Program-made: the position numbers and the translations under genes
From: Bacillus rhizoplanae
GTDB taxonomy: Bacteria > Bacillota > Bacilli > Bacillales > Bacillaceae_G
Reading direction: 5' to 3'
Length of the DNA: 64,000 bases
Assembly: GCF_917563915.1 (NCBI RefSeq)
Contig: NZ_CAKJTI010000001.1
Span: forward strand, 124,001-188,000
Shown: piece after piece, positions 37,440 through 47,341 of the stretch
How positions within the stretch are numbered: position 1 is the stretch's first letter
Layout of the letters: the number at the start of each line of letters is the position of its first letter
The notes under the pieces: model-generated
What the model was told of the DNA's origin: nothing
Database searches by the model: none
What the model saw: the letters and a program-made list of their open reading frames with translations, nothing else

Positions 37440-37883
37440 ATGATTAGTATTCCGAAAGAAGAATTTCAGCAAGTTTTTGTAAAAGACTTAATGATTTCAT
37501 CTGAAAAAGTAGCACATGTTCAAATTGGAAATAGTTTGGAGCATGCTTTACTTGTTTTGGTGAAATCTGGTTATTCTGCTATTCCAGTACTAGATCCGAT
37601 GTACAAACTGCATGGATTAGTAAGTACGGCAATGATTTTGGACGGTATTTTAGGACTAGAGCGTATTGAGTTTGAAAAATTAGAGGATATGAAAGTAGAA
37701 AGTGTGATGAAAGGTGATGTTCCATGCCTGAAGTTACAAGATTCATTTGCAAAAGCATTAGAGATGACGATTGATCATCCGTTTGTATGTGTTGAAAACG
37801 AGGAAGGGTATTTTGAAGGAATTTTAACGCGTCGTGCAATCTTAAAATTACTAAATAAAACGGTAAGACGGTTTAATCGATAA
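37440..37883 (+). CDS. ykuL: YkuL, CBS-domain protein
   Basis: A 147-residue protein made of two CBS motifs (SLEHALLVLVKSGYSAIPVLDPMYKLHGLVS and SFAKALEMTIDHPFVCVENEEGYFEGILTRRAIL). Such pairs bind adenine nucleotides; YkuL-type DarB proteins bind c-di-AMP and signal to Rel and pyruvate carboxylase in B. subtilis. Here ktrC, another c-di-AMP target, is also in the window. GTGGGGG precedes the ATG. Confidence 0.88.
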   Translation: MISIPKEEFQQVFVKDLMISSEKVAHVQIGNSLEHALLVLVKSGYSAIPVLDPMYKLHGLVSTAMILDGILGLERIEFEKLEDMKVESVMKGDVPCLKLQDSFAKALEMTIDHPFVCVENEEGYFEGILTRRAILKLLNKTVRRFNR

Positions 37884-37888
37884 TGTTG

Positions 37889-37926
37889 AAAAAGGCGACT
37901 TCAAGTGAAAGAAGAAGTCGCTTTTA
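37889..37926 (+). terminator. Terminator of ykuL
   Basis: AAAAAGGCGACTTC/GAAGTCGCTTTT stem with T run. Confidence 0.85.
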
Positions 37927-37958
37927 TCGTTCAGTTGTAACGAAGGAAGGAGAGAACA

Positions 37959-38816
37959 TTGCAAATTGATGATTTTCAAATGATGGTTATCTTAGCACAA
38001 GAGTTAAATATGCGAAAAGCTTCTGAGCGCTTATTTGTGTCACAACCAGCGCTTAGTCAAAGACTTCAATCGATGGAAAAACAATGGGGGATGAAATTTT
38101 TTATCCGCTCGCAAAAAGGATTAACGATTACACCGGAAGGCGAGAAAGTAGCAAATTATGCTAAAGATATGTTACAGAGAGAAGAAGCAATTAAGAGCGA
38201 ATTAGCAACATTTCAGACGGAAACATATGGTACTTTAAAGATTGCTGTGGCCTCTGTTATTGGCCAATACTGGTTACCGCCAGTTTTAAAGATGTTTGTA
38301 CAAAGGTATCCATTTGTGAAAATTTCTCTTTTTACAGGCTGGAGTAGTGAGGTGCAAAATCATTTTTACGAAGGTGATGTTCACGTTGCAATTTTGCGGG
38401 GGACGCAAGAATATAAAGGATATAAGCAGCAATTATTTGAAGATGAGTTGTATTTAGTTGATACGGAGATTGAAGATATTTCCATGTTAAAAGACACTAA
38501 TAGACCATTCATTCAATTTAAAAGTGATTCTACATATTATGGACAAATACAGAATTGGTGGTATGGTTTATTTTCTAATCCGCCTAAACGTACAATTGTT
38601 GTCGATCAAATTGAAACGTGTAAGCAGCTTGTTTTAAACGGTATTGGTTATGCACTTTTGCCCTCTACTGTTTTAAAAGAAGTAAAACAAAAAACATATA
38701 AAACTCCAGTACAACTGACGAGAGAAACGTGGCTATTAACAAGTGAATCGGCTAGACAGTTAAAACAAGTGCAGGCATTTTTAGAAATTATTGAAGAAAT
38801 TCAAGAGGGAAAATAA
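37959..38816 (+). CDS. ccpC: CcpC, LysR-type regulator of TCA genes
   Basis: A 285-residue LysR regulator: N-terminal HTH (MVILAQELNMRKASERLFVSQPALSQRLQSME) and a substrate-binding domain (GTLKIAVASVIGQYWLPPVL). Gene order between ykuL and dapH identifies it as CcpC (YkuM), which represses citB and citZ and responds to citrate. The start is TTG at 37959 with GAAGGAAGGAG just upstream. Confidence 0.85.
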   Translation: MQIDDFQMMVILAQELNMRKASERLFVSQPALSQRLQSMEKQWGMKFFIRSQKGLTITPEGEKVANYAKDMLQREEAIKSELATFQTETYGTLKIAVASVIGQYWLPPVLKMFVQRYPFVKISLFTGWSSEVQNHFYEGDVHVAILRGTQEYKGYKQQLFEDELYLVDTEIEDISMLKDTNRPFIQFKSDSTYYGQIQNWWYGLFSNPPKRTIVVDQIETCKQLVLNGIGYALLPSTVLKEVKQKTYKTPVQLTRETWLLTSESARQLKQVQAFLEIIEEIQEGK

Positions 38817-38887
38817 GATTATTATCTTGCGAGGAGCCTTTTCGTTTGGTAGAGTAACATTATAAATGGATTTAGGAGGCAACAAGC

Positions 38888-39610
38888 ATGAAAATGATGG
38901 ATGCAAACGAGATTATTTCGTTTATTCAAAAAAGCGAGAAGAAAACTCCTGTAAAGGTATACATAAAAGGGGATTTAAAAGAAATTACATTCCCAGAAAC
39001 AGTACAAGCATTTGTAAATAAAAAATCAGGTGTATTATTTGGAGAATGGTCTGACATTAAGGCAATTCTTGATGAAAATAAAAAGCATGTTGTAGATTAT
39101 GTTGTAGAAAATGATCGTCGTAACTCTGCAATTCCAATGCTTGACTTAAAAGGTATTAAAGCGCGTATTGAACCAGGTGCAATTATTCGCGATCATGTCG
39201 AAATTGGTGATAATGCAGTTATTATGATGAATGCAACAATCAACATTGGTGCCGTAATTGGTGAAGGTTCAATGATTGATATGAATGTAGTGCTTGGTGG
39301 ACGTGCAACAGTAGGTAAAAATTGTCACGTTGGAGCTGGAGCTGTACTTGCAGGCGTTATCGAGCCACCTTCTGCAAAACCGGTTATCGTTGAAGACGAT
39401 GTTGTAATTGGTGCAAATGTAGTTGTTTTAGAAGGCGTTACAGTAGGTAAAGGTGCAGTTGTTGCGGCGGGTGCAGTTGTAACAGAAGATGTACCGCCAT
39501 ACACAGTTGTTGCTGGAACACCAGCACGCGTTATTAAAGAAATTGACGAAAAAACAAAAGCGAAAACAGAAATTAAACAAGAGCTTCGTCAACTGAATCC
39601 AGAAAAATAA
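38888..39610 (+). CDS. dapH: Tetrahydrodipicolinate N-acetyltransferase DapH
   Basis: A 240-residue acyltransferase of the acetyl branch of diaminopimelate/lysine synthesis. The N-terminal DapH domain is followed by left-handed beta-helix hexapeptide repeats ([20 protein letters not shown] through [26 protein letters not shown]). TAGGAGG lies 8 bases from the ATG. It is followed by dapL after a strong hairpin. Confidence 0.95.
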   Translation: MKMMDANEIISFIQKSEKKTPVKVYIKGDLKEITFPETVQAFVNKKSGVLFGEWSDIKAILDENKKHVVDYVVENDRRNSAIPMLDLKGIKARIEPGAIIRDHVEIGDNAVIMMNATINIGAVIGEGSMIDMNVVLGGRATVGKNCHVGAGAVLAGVIEPPSAKPVIVEDDVVIGANVVVLEGVTVGKGAVVAAGAVVTEDVPPYTVVAGTPARVIKEIDEKTKAKTEIKQELRQLNPEK

Positions 39611-39616
39611 AAAAAG

Positions 39617-39650
39617 AAAGCGTAAGAGCTTGCAAGCTCTTACGCTTTTT
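39617..39650 (+). terminator. Terminator/attenuator between dapH and dapL
   Basis: AGCGTAAGAGCTTGCAAGCTCTTACGCT is an almost uninterrupted palindrome followed by TTTT. It ends about 20 bases before dapL, so it can reduce dapL expression relative to dapH. Confidence 0.85.
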
Positions 39651-39668
39651 ATCAATGGTGGTGAAAAG

Positions 39669-40799
39669 ATGATGATAAATAAATTTATACAAATGCGCAG
39701 AGATTTGCATCAAATTCCAGAGCTTGGCTTTCAAGAATGGAAAACACAGCAATATATTTTAAATTATATAAATACCCTTCCAAGTGAATATATGGAAGTA
39801 AAAACGTGGAAAACGGGTGTCATTGTAAAAGTGCATGGTCGAAATCCGGAAAAAACAATTGGCTACCGTGCTGATATTGATGGGCTTCCGATTACGGAGG
39901 AGACGGGTTATGATTTTACTTCATTACATGAAGGTATGATGCACGCATGCGGACACGATATTCATACAACAATCGGCCTTGGATTATTAACAGCTTTTGT
40001 TACAGAGCGAATTGACGATCATCTTGTTTTTATTTTCCAACCAGCTGAGGAAGGACCGGGAGGTGCCCTTCCGTTATTACAAAGTGAAGAATTTCAAGCA
40101 TGGAAACCGGATATGATTCTTGGGCTTCATATTGCACCTGAATATCCAGTCGGATCAATTGCAACAAAAGAGGGATTGCTTTTTGCAAATACATCGGAGT
40201 TATACATTGATTTGAAAGGGAAAGGTGGGCATGCAGCATATCCACATACAGCTAACGATATGATTGTTGCGGCAAGCCACCTTGTCACACAGCTGCAATC
40301 TGTTATTAGTCGAAATGTGAATCCGTTAGATAGCGCAGTTATTACAATTGGAAAAATTACTAGTGGAACAGTACAAAATATTATTGCAGAAAAAGCTCGT
40401 TTAGAAGGGACGATTCGTACATTATCTGTTGAATCTATGAAACGAGTAAAGGAACGTATTGAAGCAATCGTTGCAGGAATTGAAGCGTCTTTTCAATGTA
40501 CAGCCCATATTGATTATGGAGCGATGTATCACCAAGTATATAATCATGAAACGTTAACACAGGAATTTATGAAATTTACGGCCGAACATACAGATATGAA
40601 TGTTATCACCTGCACAGAAGCAATGACAGGAGAAGATTTTGGGTACATGCTTCGCGATATTCCAGGTTTTATGTTTTGGCTCGGTGTAGAATCTGAATAT
40701 GGTCTACATCATGCAAAATTACAGCCGAATGAATCGGCAATTGAAAAAGCGATTACTTTTTTAACAACATACGTAAAATGGAAAGGGAACAGAGCTTGA
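39669..40799 (+). CDS. dapL: N-acetyl-diaminopimelate deacetylase DapL
   Basis: A 376-residue M20 metallopeptidase. It removes the acetyl group from N-acetyl-LL-diaminopimelate, the step after PatA. Motifs: [24 protein letters not shown] (metal His and Asp), [10 protein letters not shown] and a closing [11 protein letters not shown]. The ATG at 39669 has GGTGG upstream; the frame further up overlaps the hairpin. Confidence 0.93.
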   Translation: MMINKFIQMRRDLHQIPELGFQEWKTQQYILNYINTLPSEYMEVKTWKTGVIVKVHGRNPEKTIGYRADIDGLPITEETGYDFTSLHEGMMHACGHDIHTTIGLGLLTAFVTERIDDHLVFIFQPAEEGPGGALPLLQSEEFQAWKPDMILGLHIAPEYPVGSIATKEGLLFANTSELYIDLKGKGGHAAYPHTANDMIVAASHLVTQLQSVISRNVNPLDSAVITIGKITSGTVQNIIAEKARLEGTIRTLSVESMKRVKERIEAIVAGIEASFQCTAHIDYGAMYHQVYNHETLTQEFMKFTAEHTDMNVITCTEAMTGEDFGYMLRDIPGFMFWLGVESEYGLHHAKLQPNESAIEKAITFLTTYVKWKGNRA

Positions 40800-40815
40800 T
40801 GCTTGTTCCTTTTTT
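40783..40815 (+). terminator. Terminator of dapL
   Basis: AGGGAACA/TTGTTCCT stem overlapping the stop codon, followed by TTTTTTG. Confidence 0.75.
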
Positions 40816-41014
40816 GTATAAGAAAATTTTTATGGTCTATCGTGCATTTTTTTTGTAATTCTAGCACAATACTTTATAATGGTAGGTGGAGGGAAAAGTT
40901 AATAGTTAGTTATTTTATAATAATTATTAAATAATATTGACTAAAAACTATTTCTTCTTATATAATACAAGAGTAGATAACATATAATTAAAAAATTAAC
41001 GGAGGTTGATACAT

Positions 41015-41563
41015 ATGGCAGAACGTATGGTAGCAAAACAGGCTCCACGCTTTGAAATGGACGCTGTTATGTCAAACAAAGAATTTGGTAAAGTAAGCCT
41101 TGAAGAGGTTATGAAGCAAGATAAATGGACAGTACTTTTCTTCTATCCAATGGACTTCACTTTCGTATGTCCAACAGAAATCATCGCACTTTCTGAGCGT
41201 TATGATGAGTTTGAAGACTTAGATGCAGAAGTAATTGGTGTATCAACTGACACAATCCATACTCACTTAGCATGGATTAACACTGACCGCGCGAAAAACG
41301 GCTTAGGTGAATTAAAATACCCATTAGCTGCTGATACAAATCATGTAGTATCTCGTGACTATGGCGTATTACTTGAAGAAGAAGGTATCGCACTTCGCGG
41401 TCTATTCATCATTAGCCCAGAAGGCGAATTAATGTATCAAGTTGTACATCATAATAACATTGGACGTGAAGTTGACGAAGTAATTCGCGTTCTTCAAGCT
41501 CTTCAAACTGGTGGACTTTGCCCAGCGAACTGGAAACCAGGTCAAGCAACTTTAAACGTTTAA
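41015..41563 (+). CDS. ykuU: 2-Cys peroxiredoxin YkuU
   Basis: A 182-residue AhpC/Prx1-type peroxidase. The peroxidatic Cys is in DFTFVCPTEI and the resolving Cys in GGLCPANW; it reduces peroxides with electrons from a thioredoxin, plausibly YkuV next door. GGAGG is 9 bases before the ATG at 41015. Confidence 0.92.
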   Translation: MAERMVAKQAPRFEMDAVMSNKEFGKVSLEEVMKQDKWTVLFFYPMDFTFVCPTEIIALSERYDEFEDLDAEVIGVSTDTIHTHLAWINTDRAKNGLGELKYPLAADTNHVVSRDYGVLLEEEGIALRGLFIISPEGELMYQVVHHNNIGREVDEVIRVLQALQTGGLCPANWKPGQATLNV

Positions 41564-41580
41564 TTTTTTGACTGAGTGAA

Positions 41581-41614
41581 AAAAGGTCTAACAAATTGTT
41601 GTTAGGCCTTTCTC
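41581..41614 (+). terminator. Hairpin between ykuU and ykuV
   Basis: AAAGGTCTAACAA/TTGTTAGGCCTTT stem with loop ATTG and weak T run; probably partial termination within the operon. Confidence 0.75.
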
Positions 41615-41637
41615 TACATATATAAGGAGGAAATGTT

Positions 41638-42096
41638 ATGAAGTTACGTGAACCAATGCCTTCCTTAGAAGGAGCAACAGCTGTACTAAATGGAGAAGTA
41701 GTAAGGGAAGCGCTAATTGGCGATAAACCAACATTGATTCATTTCTGGTCTATTAGTTGTCATTTATGCAAAGAAGCGATGCCAAGCATTAACGAATTCC
41801 GCGATGACTATAAAAATAAATTAAATGTAATTGCTGTGCATATGCCGCGTTCAGAAGAAGATTTAGATCTTGAAAAAGTGAAAGAAGTGGCAGAGGAGCA
41901 CGGTATTGTACAGCCGATTTTAGTAGACAATAAGCATACGATTACAGATTCCTTTGAAAATCAATATGTGCCAGCATATTATGTGTTTGATAAAAACGGT
42001 GTGCTGCGTCATTTCCAAGCTGGTGGTAGTGGTATGCAAATGCTAACAAAACGAGTAAATCGTGTTCTTGATGAAGCTGAAAAAGCAGCTGAATAA
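41638..42096 (+). CDS. ykuV: Thiol-disulfide oxidoreductase YkuV
   Basis: A 152-residue thioredoxin-fold protein with active site CHLC (HFWSISCHLCKEAMPS) and cis-Pro region VPAYYVFDKNGVLRHFQAGG. There is no signal peptide, so it is cytoplasmic as shown for B. subtilis YkuV. AAGGAGG precedes the ATG. Adjacent to the peroxiredoxin ykuU, a probable partner. Confidence 0.92.
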   Translation: MKLREPMPSLEGATAVLNGEVVREALIGDKPTLIHFWSISCHLCKEAMPSINEFRDDYKNKLNVIAVHMPRSEEDLDLEKVKEVAEEHGIVQPILVDNKHTITDSFENQYVPAYYVFDKNGVLRHFQAGGSGMQMLTKRVNRVLDEAEKAAE

Positions 42097-42100
42097 TGGA

Positions 42101-42128
42101 AAACCTCCCTCGTGATAGGGAGGTTTTT
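42101..42128 (+). terminator. Terminator of ykuV
   Basis: AAACCTCCCT/AGGGAGGTTT stem and T run. Confidence 0.88.
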
Positions 42129-42196
42129 AGTTTACATTTCACATAAGAAATGTGTAAAATCAATGTGTTACATAGAGAAAAAAGGTAGGGGATAGC

Positions 42197-43063
42197 GTGC
42201 AAATCGGAAGTACTATACTATGTTTCTTTTTATATACATATGTAATCGTAGCTGCAATATATTTTGGTGTTAGTTTCTATACATATTGTTTAGCAAAAAA
42301 AGAAAGCTATGCGAACACATATGAGTGGGTGAGAGGGTATTTATCACCTGTTGCAGAAATTATGAATGCGTTTGTACTATTCTTATTTGTGGGGTTAATT
42401 GCTTTTTCCACGAGCTTAGTTGGAAATAAAACGACTTTATTTATCCTTGGTGCCATTATTTTTATGTTATTAGGAATTCGAATTGGTAATATGGTGTTTT
42501 GGAACAAAGGTCTAGTTGAAGGATATACTGGCATATGTATTCCAGGTTTGATAGCTGCAATTGTTACAAATATAGAAAATGAGTATTATCAGCTTCATTT
42601 TTGGTTAATTATTGTTCTGACAATTGTATCACTTTTATATATAAGTGCGACTTTTTTAACGTATTGCGCATATAAACGAGAAGACAGGCAAGCGGTATTA
42701 CTTTTTCGAAAGTGGGCTTTATTTTGGAGTGTTCCAACGATGTTTGTCATAGGAGCAATTGCTATTATTGTGAACGGATATGAACTAGTAGGGTGGCAAA
42801 AGATGATTGAAATATGGTGGGTATTTATTGTTTCTTTTGTTGGTTTTTTAGGAGCTACTCATTATTTATTTCATCAGCAGCACTATCAATTTGCATTGTT
42901 ATTTGCTTTTATACAGTTACTATTTGCTTTTTTTGGACAAGAAACTTTAGTGTTTGTATTTCAGACGTTCAGTTCATTTGGAAATATATTCATCTTCGGT
43001 ATGTTAATATGTATGCTTGCATTCTATTTACAACAATTTTTCTATATTCAAAAACAGAAATAA
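42197..43063 (+). CDS. Orphan CydB-like membrane protein
   Basis: A 288-residue protein with eight or nine membrane helices. The first helix FLYTYVIVAAIYFGVSFYTY and the following RGYLSPVAEIMNAFVLFLFVG match the pattern of cytochrome bd oxidase subunit II (CydB/YthB). CydB is usually about 340 residues and encoded after cydA; here no cydA is adjacent and the protein is shorter. I infer a CydB-related protein with an altered role. GTG start with AGGTAGGGG upstream. Confidence 0.6.
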   Translation: MQIGSTILCFFLYTYVIVAAIYFGVSFYTYCLAKKESYANTYEWVRGYLSPVAEIMNAFVLFLFVGLIAFSTSLVGNKTTLFILGAIIFMLLGIRIGNMVFWNKGLVEGYTGICIPGLIAAIVTNIENEYYQLHFWLIIVLTIVSLLYISATFLTYCAYKREDRQAVLLFRKWALFWSVPTMFVIGAIAIIVNGYELVGWQKMIEIWWVFIVSFVGFLGATHYLFHQQHYQFALLFAFIQLLFAFFGQETLVFVFQTFSSFGNIFIFGMLICMLAFYLQQFFYIQKQK

Positions 43064-43088
43064 GAGTAGAGAGGAAATTATTGTAACA

Positions 43089-43242
43089 TTTATCCAGCAT
43101 TAACGTGCAGTAAGCCCCACACCTCAAGATTCAGAGAGAAGCGAGAAAGATAGGTGAGGATAACTGCTAGCATGTGCCCGATTGGTTCAACTTATCATCA
43201 GTGGGATATGAAAAAAAATCACTGATGGAAGTTTCACTTTAT
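43089..43242 (-). repeat. bcr1-like repeat, long form
   Basis: + strand TTTATCCAGCATTAACGTGCAG to GTTTCACTTTAT, 154 bp; both internal hairpins (CACCTCAAG...AGGTGAGG and CCGATTGGTTCAAC) retained. Confidence 0.85.
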
Positions 43243-43262
43243 AAAATATGCTACAATGATAG

Positions 43263-43413
43263 TTGATCCTAATCAAACGGCAGTAAAGCCTTTACATCCA
43301 GTTTTTGAAGAGGCAAAGAATTGATAAGAGAATAACTGCTCATAAGAGCTTGATTCGTTCAACTAACCATCACTGGAGGGATGAAAAAACCACTGATGGA
43401 AGTTTCACTTTAT
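43263..43413 (-). repeat. bcr1-like repeat, second long copy upstream of ktrC
   Basis: + strand from AAACGGCAGTAAAGCC to GTTTCACTTTAT; the start is degenerate but AACTGCTCATAAGAGCTTGATT and CAACTAACCATCACTGG are kept. It ends about 29 bases before ktrC. Confidence 0.75.
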
Positions 43414-43441
43414 ACGATTCAATATTATTGGAGGAATTTGT

Positions 43442-44110
43442 GTGAGTACGAAGGAAAAAGAGTTTGCTGTTATTGGTCTCGGCCGATTTGGCGGCAGCAT
43501 TTGCCGGGAATTAGCGCAGCTAGGAATGGAAGTTATGGCAATTGATATGGATGAAGATCGTGTAAATGAATTTGCAAATATTGCATCCCATGCTGTAATT
43601 GCCGATTCTACAGATGAAATGGTATTAAAAAGTCTAGGAATCCGTAATTTTGATCATGTTGTGGTAGCGATTGGGGATAATCTTAACGCAAGTATTTTAA
43701 CGACTCTTATTTTAAAAGAATTAGGCGTGAAAAATATTACTGTGAAAGCACAAAATGATTACCATGAAAAAGTTTTAACTAAAATCGGCGCTGACCATAT
43801 TGTTCATCCTGAGCGCGATATGGGGAAACGAATTGCGAATAATATTGCTTCAAGTAGTGTCTTAGACTATTTAGAACTCTCAGATGAACATAGCATCGTT
43901 GAGATTATTGCGAATGAAAAGATTGATGGCCATTCGTTAATTGAATTAGATATTCGTGCGAAGTTTGGATTAAACATTGTGGCAATTAAACGCGGAAAAG
44001 AAGTTCTCGTTTCACCGCGTGCGACAGAAAATATTCAAATCGGAGATATTTTGATAGTCATTGGTCATGATAATGATGTGGATCGATTCGAAATATTTTT
44101 AGCGAAATAA
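43442..44110 (+). CDS. ktrC: KtrC, potassium channel gating subunit
   Basis: A 222-residue RCK protein: nucleotide-binding RCK_N (VIGLGRFGGSICRELAQLGMEVMAID) and RCK_C domain (VEIIANEKIDGHSLIEL). It forms the cytoplasmic ring that gates a Ktr K+ transporter such as KtrD; in related bacteria the C-domain binds c-di-AMP. Gene order before rnjA favours KtrC over KtrA. GTG start with TGGAGG upstream; two bcr1-like copies lie in its promoter region. Confidence 0.88.
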   Translation: MSTKEKEFAVIGLGRFGGSICRELAQLGMEVMAIDMDEDRVNEFANIASHAVIADSTDEMVLKSLGIRNFDHVVVAIGDNLNASILTTLILKELGVKNITVKAQNDYHEKVLTKIGADHIVHPERDMGKRIANNIASSSVLDYLELSDEHSIVEIIANEKIDGHSLIELDIRAKFGLNIVAIKRGKEVLVSPRATENIQIGDILIVIGHDNDVDRFEIFLAK

Positions 44111-44150
44111 TAAAAAGGACAATGCCAATATAGCTGCATTGTCCTTTTTA
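44111..44150. terminator. Bidirectional terminator ktrC/rnjA
   Basis: AAAAAGGACAATGC/GCATTGTCCTTTTT stem between convergent genes. Confidence 0.9.
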
Positions 44151-44151
44151 T

Positions 44152-45819
44152 TTAAATTTCCATAATGATTGGTAAAATCATTGGACGGCGTTTCGTTTTT
44201 TCGTATAAGAATGGAGCCAATGTATCTGTAATTTCATTCTTGATCTCAGACCATTGTGTCGTTTTGCGTTCCATTACTTTTTCTAAATGATTTGTAATTA
44301 ATGTCTGTGCATCGTTGATTAAATCGCTGCTTTCACGCATATAAACGAACCCACGAGAAATAATATCTGGTCCGGCTGCCACTTTGAATTCCTTCATATC
44401 GATGCTAACAACAACGATAACAAGTCCTTCTTCCGAAAGAATACGGCGGTCGCGAAGTACAATATTACCGATATCACCAATGCCGTTTCCATCAATATAA
44501 ACAGAACCAGAAGGAATCTTTCCTGCGATTGTTGCTTCATCTTCACGAAGCGCTAGTATATCGCCGTTATCAATTATGAAGCAATTTTCTTCTGGAATGC
44601 CACAATCATTTGCTAATTTTGCATGCATACGTTGCATACGGTATTCACCGTGAATTGGCATGAAATATTTTGGTTTAATGAGACGCAGCATTAGCTTCTG
44701 TTCTTCTTGTCCACCGTGTCCGCTTGTATGAATGTCAGTCAATGGTCCGTGAATTACATCAGCACCTGCTCGATATAACATGTTAATTGTACGGCTTACA
44801 CTTACTGTGTTTCCAGGTATTGGAGAAGACGAGAATACAACAGTATCACCAGGAATAATTTGAATTTGACGGTGTGTACCGTTAGCGATACGAGATAATG
44901 CAGCCATTGGTTCACCTTGACTTCCAGTACATAAAATCACAACTTTATTTGCTGGTATGCGATTTAGTTGTGCTGGTTCAATAATTGTATCTTTTGGACA
45001 GCGAATATAGCCAAGATTTTGTCCGATTTCCATTGCTGCTTCCATGCTTCGACCAAAAACAGCAATCTTTCGATTGTTTGCTACTGCAGCTTCTACAACT
45101 TGTTGCAGTCGATGAATATTAGAAGCAAATGTTGCGAATATAATGCGTCCTTCTACTTTACGGAAAATATCCTGGATGCTGTCACCTACGCGTCGTTCAG
45201 ACATCGTAAAGTGAGGAACTTCGCTATTCGTGCTATCAGATAGTAAGCAAAGGACACCTTCTTTTCCAATTTCAGCCATCTTTGTTAAATTTGCTGGCTC
45301 ACCAACCGGTGTGAAATCAAATTTGAAATCTCCTGTATGAACAACCTGTCCTTGTGGCGTTTTTACAACAATACCGTATGAATCAGGAATGCTGTGCGTT
45401 GTGCGGAAGAAGGAAACGGATGTTTTTTTGAATTTAATCACATCGTCTTCTTTAATTTCATACAATTGTGCTTTTCGCAGTAATCCGTGCTCTTCTAATT
45501 TGTTTTTAATCAGCCCGAGCGCTAGTTTCCCACCGTAAATTGGAATATTTACTTGGCGCAATAAATAAGGGATTCCACCGATATGATCTTCGTGACCATG
45601 TGTAATAAAGAGTCCTTTAATTTTTTCTTCGTTACGTACGAGATACGTGTAGTCAGGGATGACATAATCAATCCCAAGAAGTTCGTCTTCTGGGAATTTA
45701 ATCCCAGCGTCAATAATAATAATTTCATCTTGAAATTGAACAGCATATGTATTTTTGCCGATTTCACCGAGTCCGCCAAGCGCGAAAACAGCAGTTTGAT
45801 CATTTTTTAAGAATTTCAT
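44152..45819 (-). CDS. rnjA: Ribonuclease J1
   Basis: A 555-residue metallo-beta-lactamase/beta-CASP RNase with endonuclease and 5 prime exonuclease activities, central to mRNA decay. Motifs: [10 protein letters not shown] (zinc), HTGDFKFD, the beta-CASP region and the C-terminal [20 protein letters not shown]. Length is normal. It is the second gene after rpoY, 3 bases away, forming the conserved rpoY-rnjA operon. Confidence 0.96.
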   Translation of the reverse strand: MKFLKNDQTAVFALGGLGEIGKNTYAVQFQDEIIIIDAGIKFPEDELLGIDYVIPDYTYLVRNEEKIKGLFITHGHEDHIGGIPYLLRQVNIPIYGGKLALGLIKNKLEEHGLLRKAQLYEIKEDDVIKFKKTSVSFFRTTHSIPDSYGIVVKTPQGQVVHTGDFKFDFTPVGEPANLTKMAEIGKEGVLCLLSDSTNSEVPHFTMSERRVGDSIQDIFRKVEGRIIFATFASNIHRLQQVVEAAVANNRKIAVFGRSMEAAMEIGQNLGYIRCPKDTIIEPAQLNRIPANKVVILCTGSQGEPMAALSRIANGTHRQIQIIPGDTVVFSSSPIPGNTVSVSRTINMLYRAGADVIHGPLTDIHTSGHGGQEEQKLMLRLIKPKYFMPIHGEYRMQRMHAKLANDCGIPEENCFIIDNGDILALREDEATIAGKIPSGSVYIDGNGIGDIGNIVLRDRRILSEEGLVIVVVSIDMKEFKVAAGPDIISRGFVYMRESSDLINDAQTLITNHLEKVMERKTTQWSEIKNEITDTLAPFLYEKTKRRPMILPIIMEI

Positions 45820-45822
45820 AAA

Positions 45823-46035
45823 TTAAACGTTCTCCGCTAATTTAAAATCTGCATATTGCTTTTCATATTCAAGATGAGCACCAGTAACAGACTGGATAAA
45901 CTCAATATTATATGCGAACTTGTGTAATTTTGTGCGAACTTCTCTTTCAGACTCAGCTTCTAGATATAGCACCTTAGTATTTTCACGTACAGGTACTTCT
46001 AGCATTTTTTCTTGATAAAACACTTTAAAAATCAT
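45823..46035 (-). CDS. rpoY: RNA polymerase epsilon subunit RpoY
   Basis: A 70-residue YkzG/RpoY protein ([39 protein letters not shown]), a small auxiliary subunit of Firmicute RNA polymerase. Upstream of rnjA, as expected. AAGGAGAG precedes the ATG. Confidence 0.92.
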   Translation of the reverse strand: MIFKVFYQEKMLEVPVRENTKVLYLEAESEREVRTKLHKFAYNIEFIQSVTGAHLEYEKQYADFKLAENV

Positions 46036-46154
46036 TAAAACAATCTCTCCTTGTCTATGTTTTAGGCTATCTTTTACCTATTATAAAGCAAACGGTTATG
46101 ATTTTCATGTTTTTTCGAATAAGAATGAAGAAAAAAGCCCGAAAGGGGCACGAT

Positions 46155-46226
46155 TTAAGCAATTGTTTTTTTACGAAGCAAATCGTTCCAATATACTTTT
46201 AACTTTTTCTTCAGTTTCTTTAGCAC
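46155..46226 (-). CDS. Candidate basic micro-protein (23 aa)
   Basis: GTG at 46226 opens 23 codons (MLKKLKKKLKVYWNDLLRKK then TIA), ending at TAA 46155-46157. GGAAAGGAAGGGA stands just upstream, and a small GCCC/GGGC stem with a T run follows, so it has the parts of an independent gene. The sequence is a strongly basic amphipathic helix. No family recognised. Outside it, the 46.0-46.5 kb gap contains nothing I can support. Confidence 0.4.
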   Translation of the reverse strand: MLKKLKKKLKVYWNDLLRKKTIA

Positions 46227-46538
46227 GATTGTCCCTTCCTTTCCTAGCTCAAAACATGCAAATAATCTTATTGGGATGTGCAATAAGAATTAAGTTTTAA
46301 AAAATGAACTACTTATAAGAAAATATTTCGTTCAACTTATAGTATGAGATAGAATAGAAAAGAAAATTCATGTGTTGAACCGTAGTACTGTTTTTATTTC
46401 AGTATATGCCTGGTTAGGTAGGAAGATTAGATGAGAAGCGCTTTATTCATCAATATGTTATACTTTTTTAGTATTTAAAAAGATATTCAGATCATAAAGC
46501 GATACGTTTGAATCGATGAAGTAGAAAGGGTTATGGAA

Positions 46539-47312
46539 ATGAACGATAAAATTGTCTTTTTTGATATTGACGGAACATTGTTAGATCATAACAAAGAAAT
46601 ACCACAATCTACAAAAGAAGCTGTACGTCGCCTTCAAGAAAATGGGGTACATGTAGCAATTGCGACAGGACGTGCACCATTTATGTTTGAAGATATTCGT
46701 CAAGAGCTAAATATTCATAATTACGTAAGTTTCAATGGGCAGTATGTTGTATTTGAAGATGAAGTTATATATAAAAATCCTTTACATCCAGAGGCATTAC
46801 ATGCCTTCACAAAATTTTCAGAAGAGGCAGGCTATCCTCTTGTTTATTTGGATCATAAAGATATGAAAGCAACGGTGGCATCACATAATTATGTAACAGA
46901 AAGCTTTGCTAGTCTTCGCATGAGCCATCCTGTGTTTGAACCTAATTTTTATGAAAAGCGTGATATTTATCAGACGCTTTTATTTTGTAAAGCAGGAGAA
47001 GAAGAAAAGTTTATCAGCGACTATCCGCAATTTCATTTTATTCGCTGGCATGCATATTCCATGGATATTATTCCAATGGGAGGATCGAAAGCGAACGGAA
47101 TTGAAAAATTTATTGAAAAGCTTGGATTCACTCGAGAACAAGTTTATGCATTTGGGGACGGGTTAAATGATTTAGAAATGATTGAAACCGTAGGGACAGG
47201 AATTGCTATGGGAAATGGACATGAAGATTTGAAGAAACTTGCGAATTATGTAACGAAAGATGTTGCAGAAGATGGTATTCTGCATGGATTGCAGTGGGCA
47301 GAATTATTATAA
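46539..47312 (+). CDS. ykrA: YkrA, HAD (Cof-type) phosphatase
   Basis: A 257-residue Cof-like HAD phosphatase: FFDIDGTLLDHN (nucleophile Asp), IATGRAP, a type IIB cap, and FGDGLNDLEMIETVG. Substrate unknown, probably a small phosphate ester. The ATG at 46539 is 8 bases from GAAAGGG and preferred over 46533. A terminator and a short bcr1-like repeat follow. Confidence 0.85.
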   Translation: MNDKIVFFDIDGTLLDHNKEIPQSTKEAVRRLQENGVHVAIATGRAPFMFEDIRQELNIHNYVSFNGQYVVFEDEVIYKNPLHPEALHAFTKFSEEAGYPLVYLDHKDMKATVASHNYVTESFASLRMSHPVFEPNFYEKRDIYQTLLFCKAGEEEKFISDYPQFHFIRWHAYSMDIIPMGGSKANGIEKFIEKLGFTREQVYAFGDGLNDLEMIETVGTGIAMGNGHEDLKKLANYVTKDVAEDGILHGLQWAELL

Positions 47313-47341
47313 AGGATTAGTATGAAAACTATTCCATTTAA

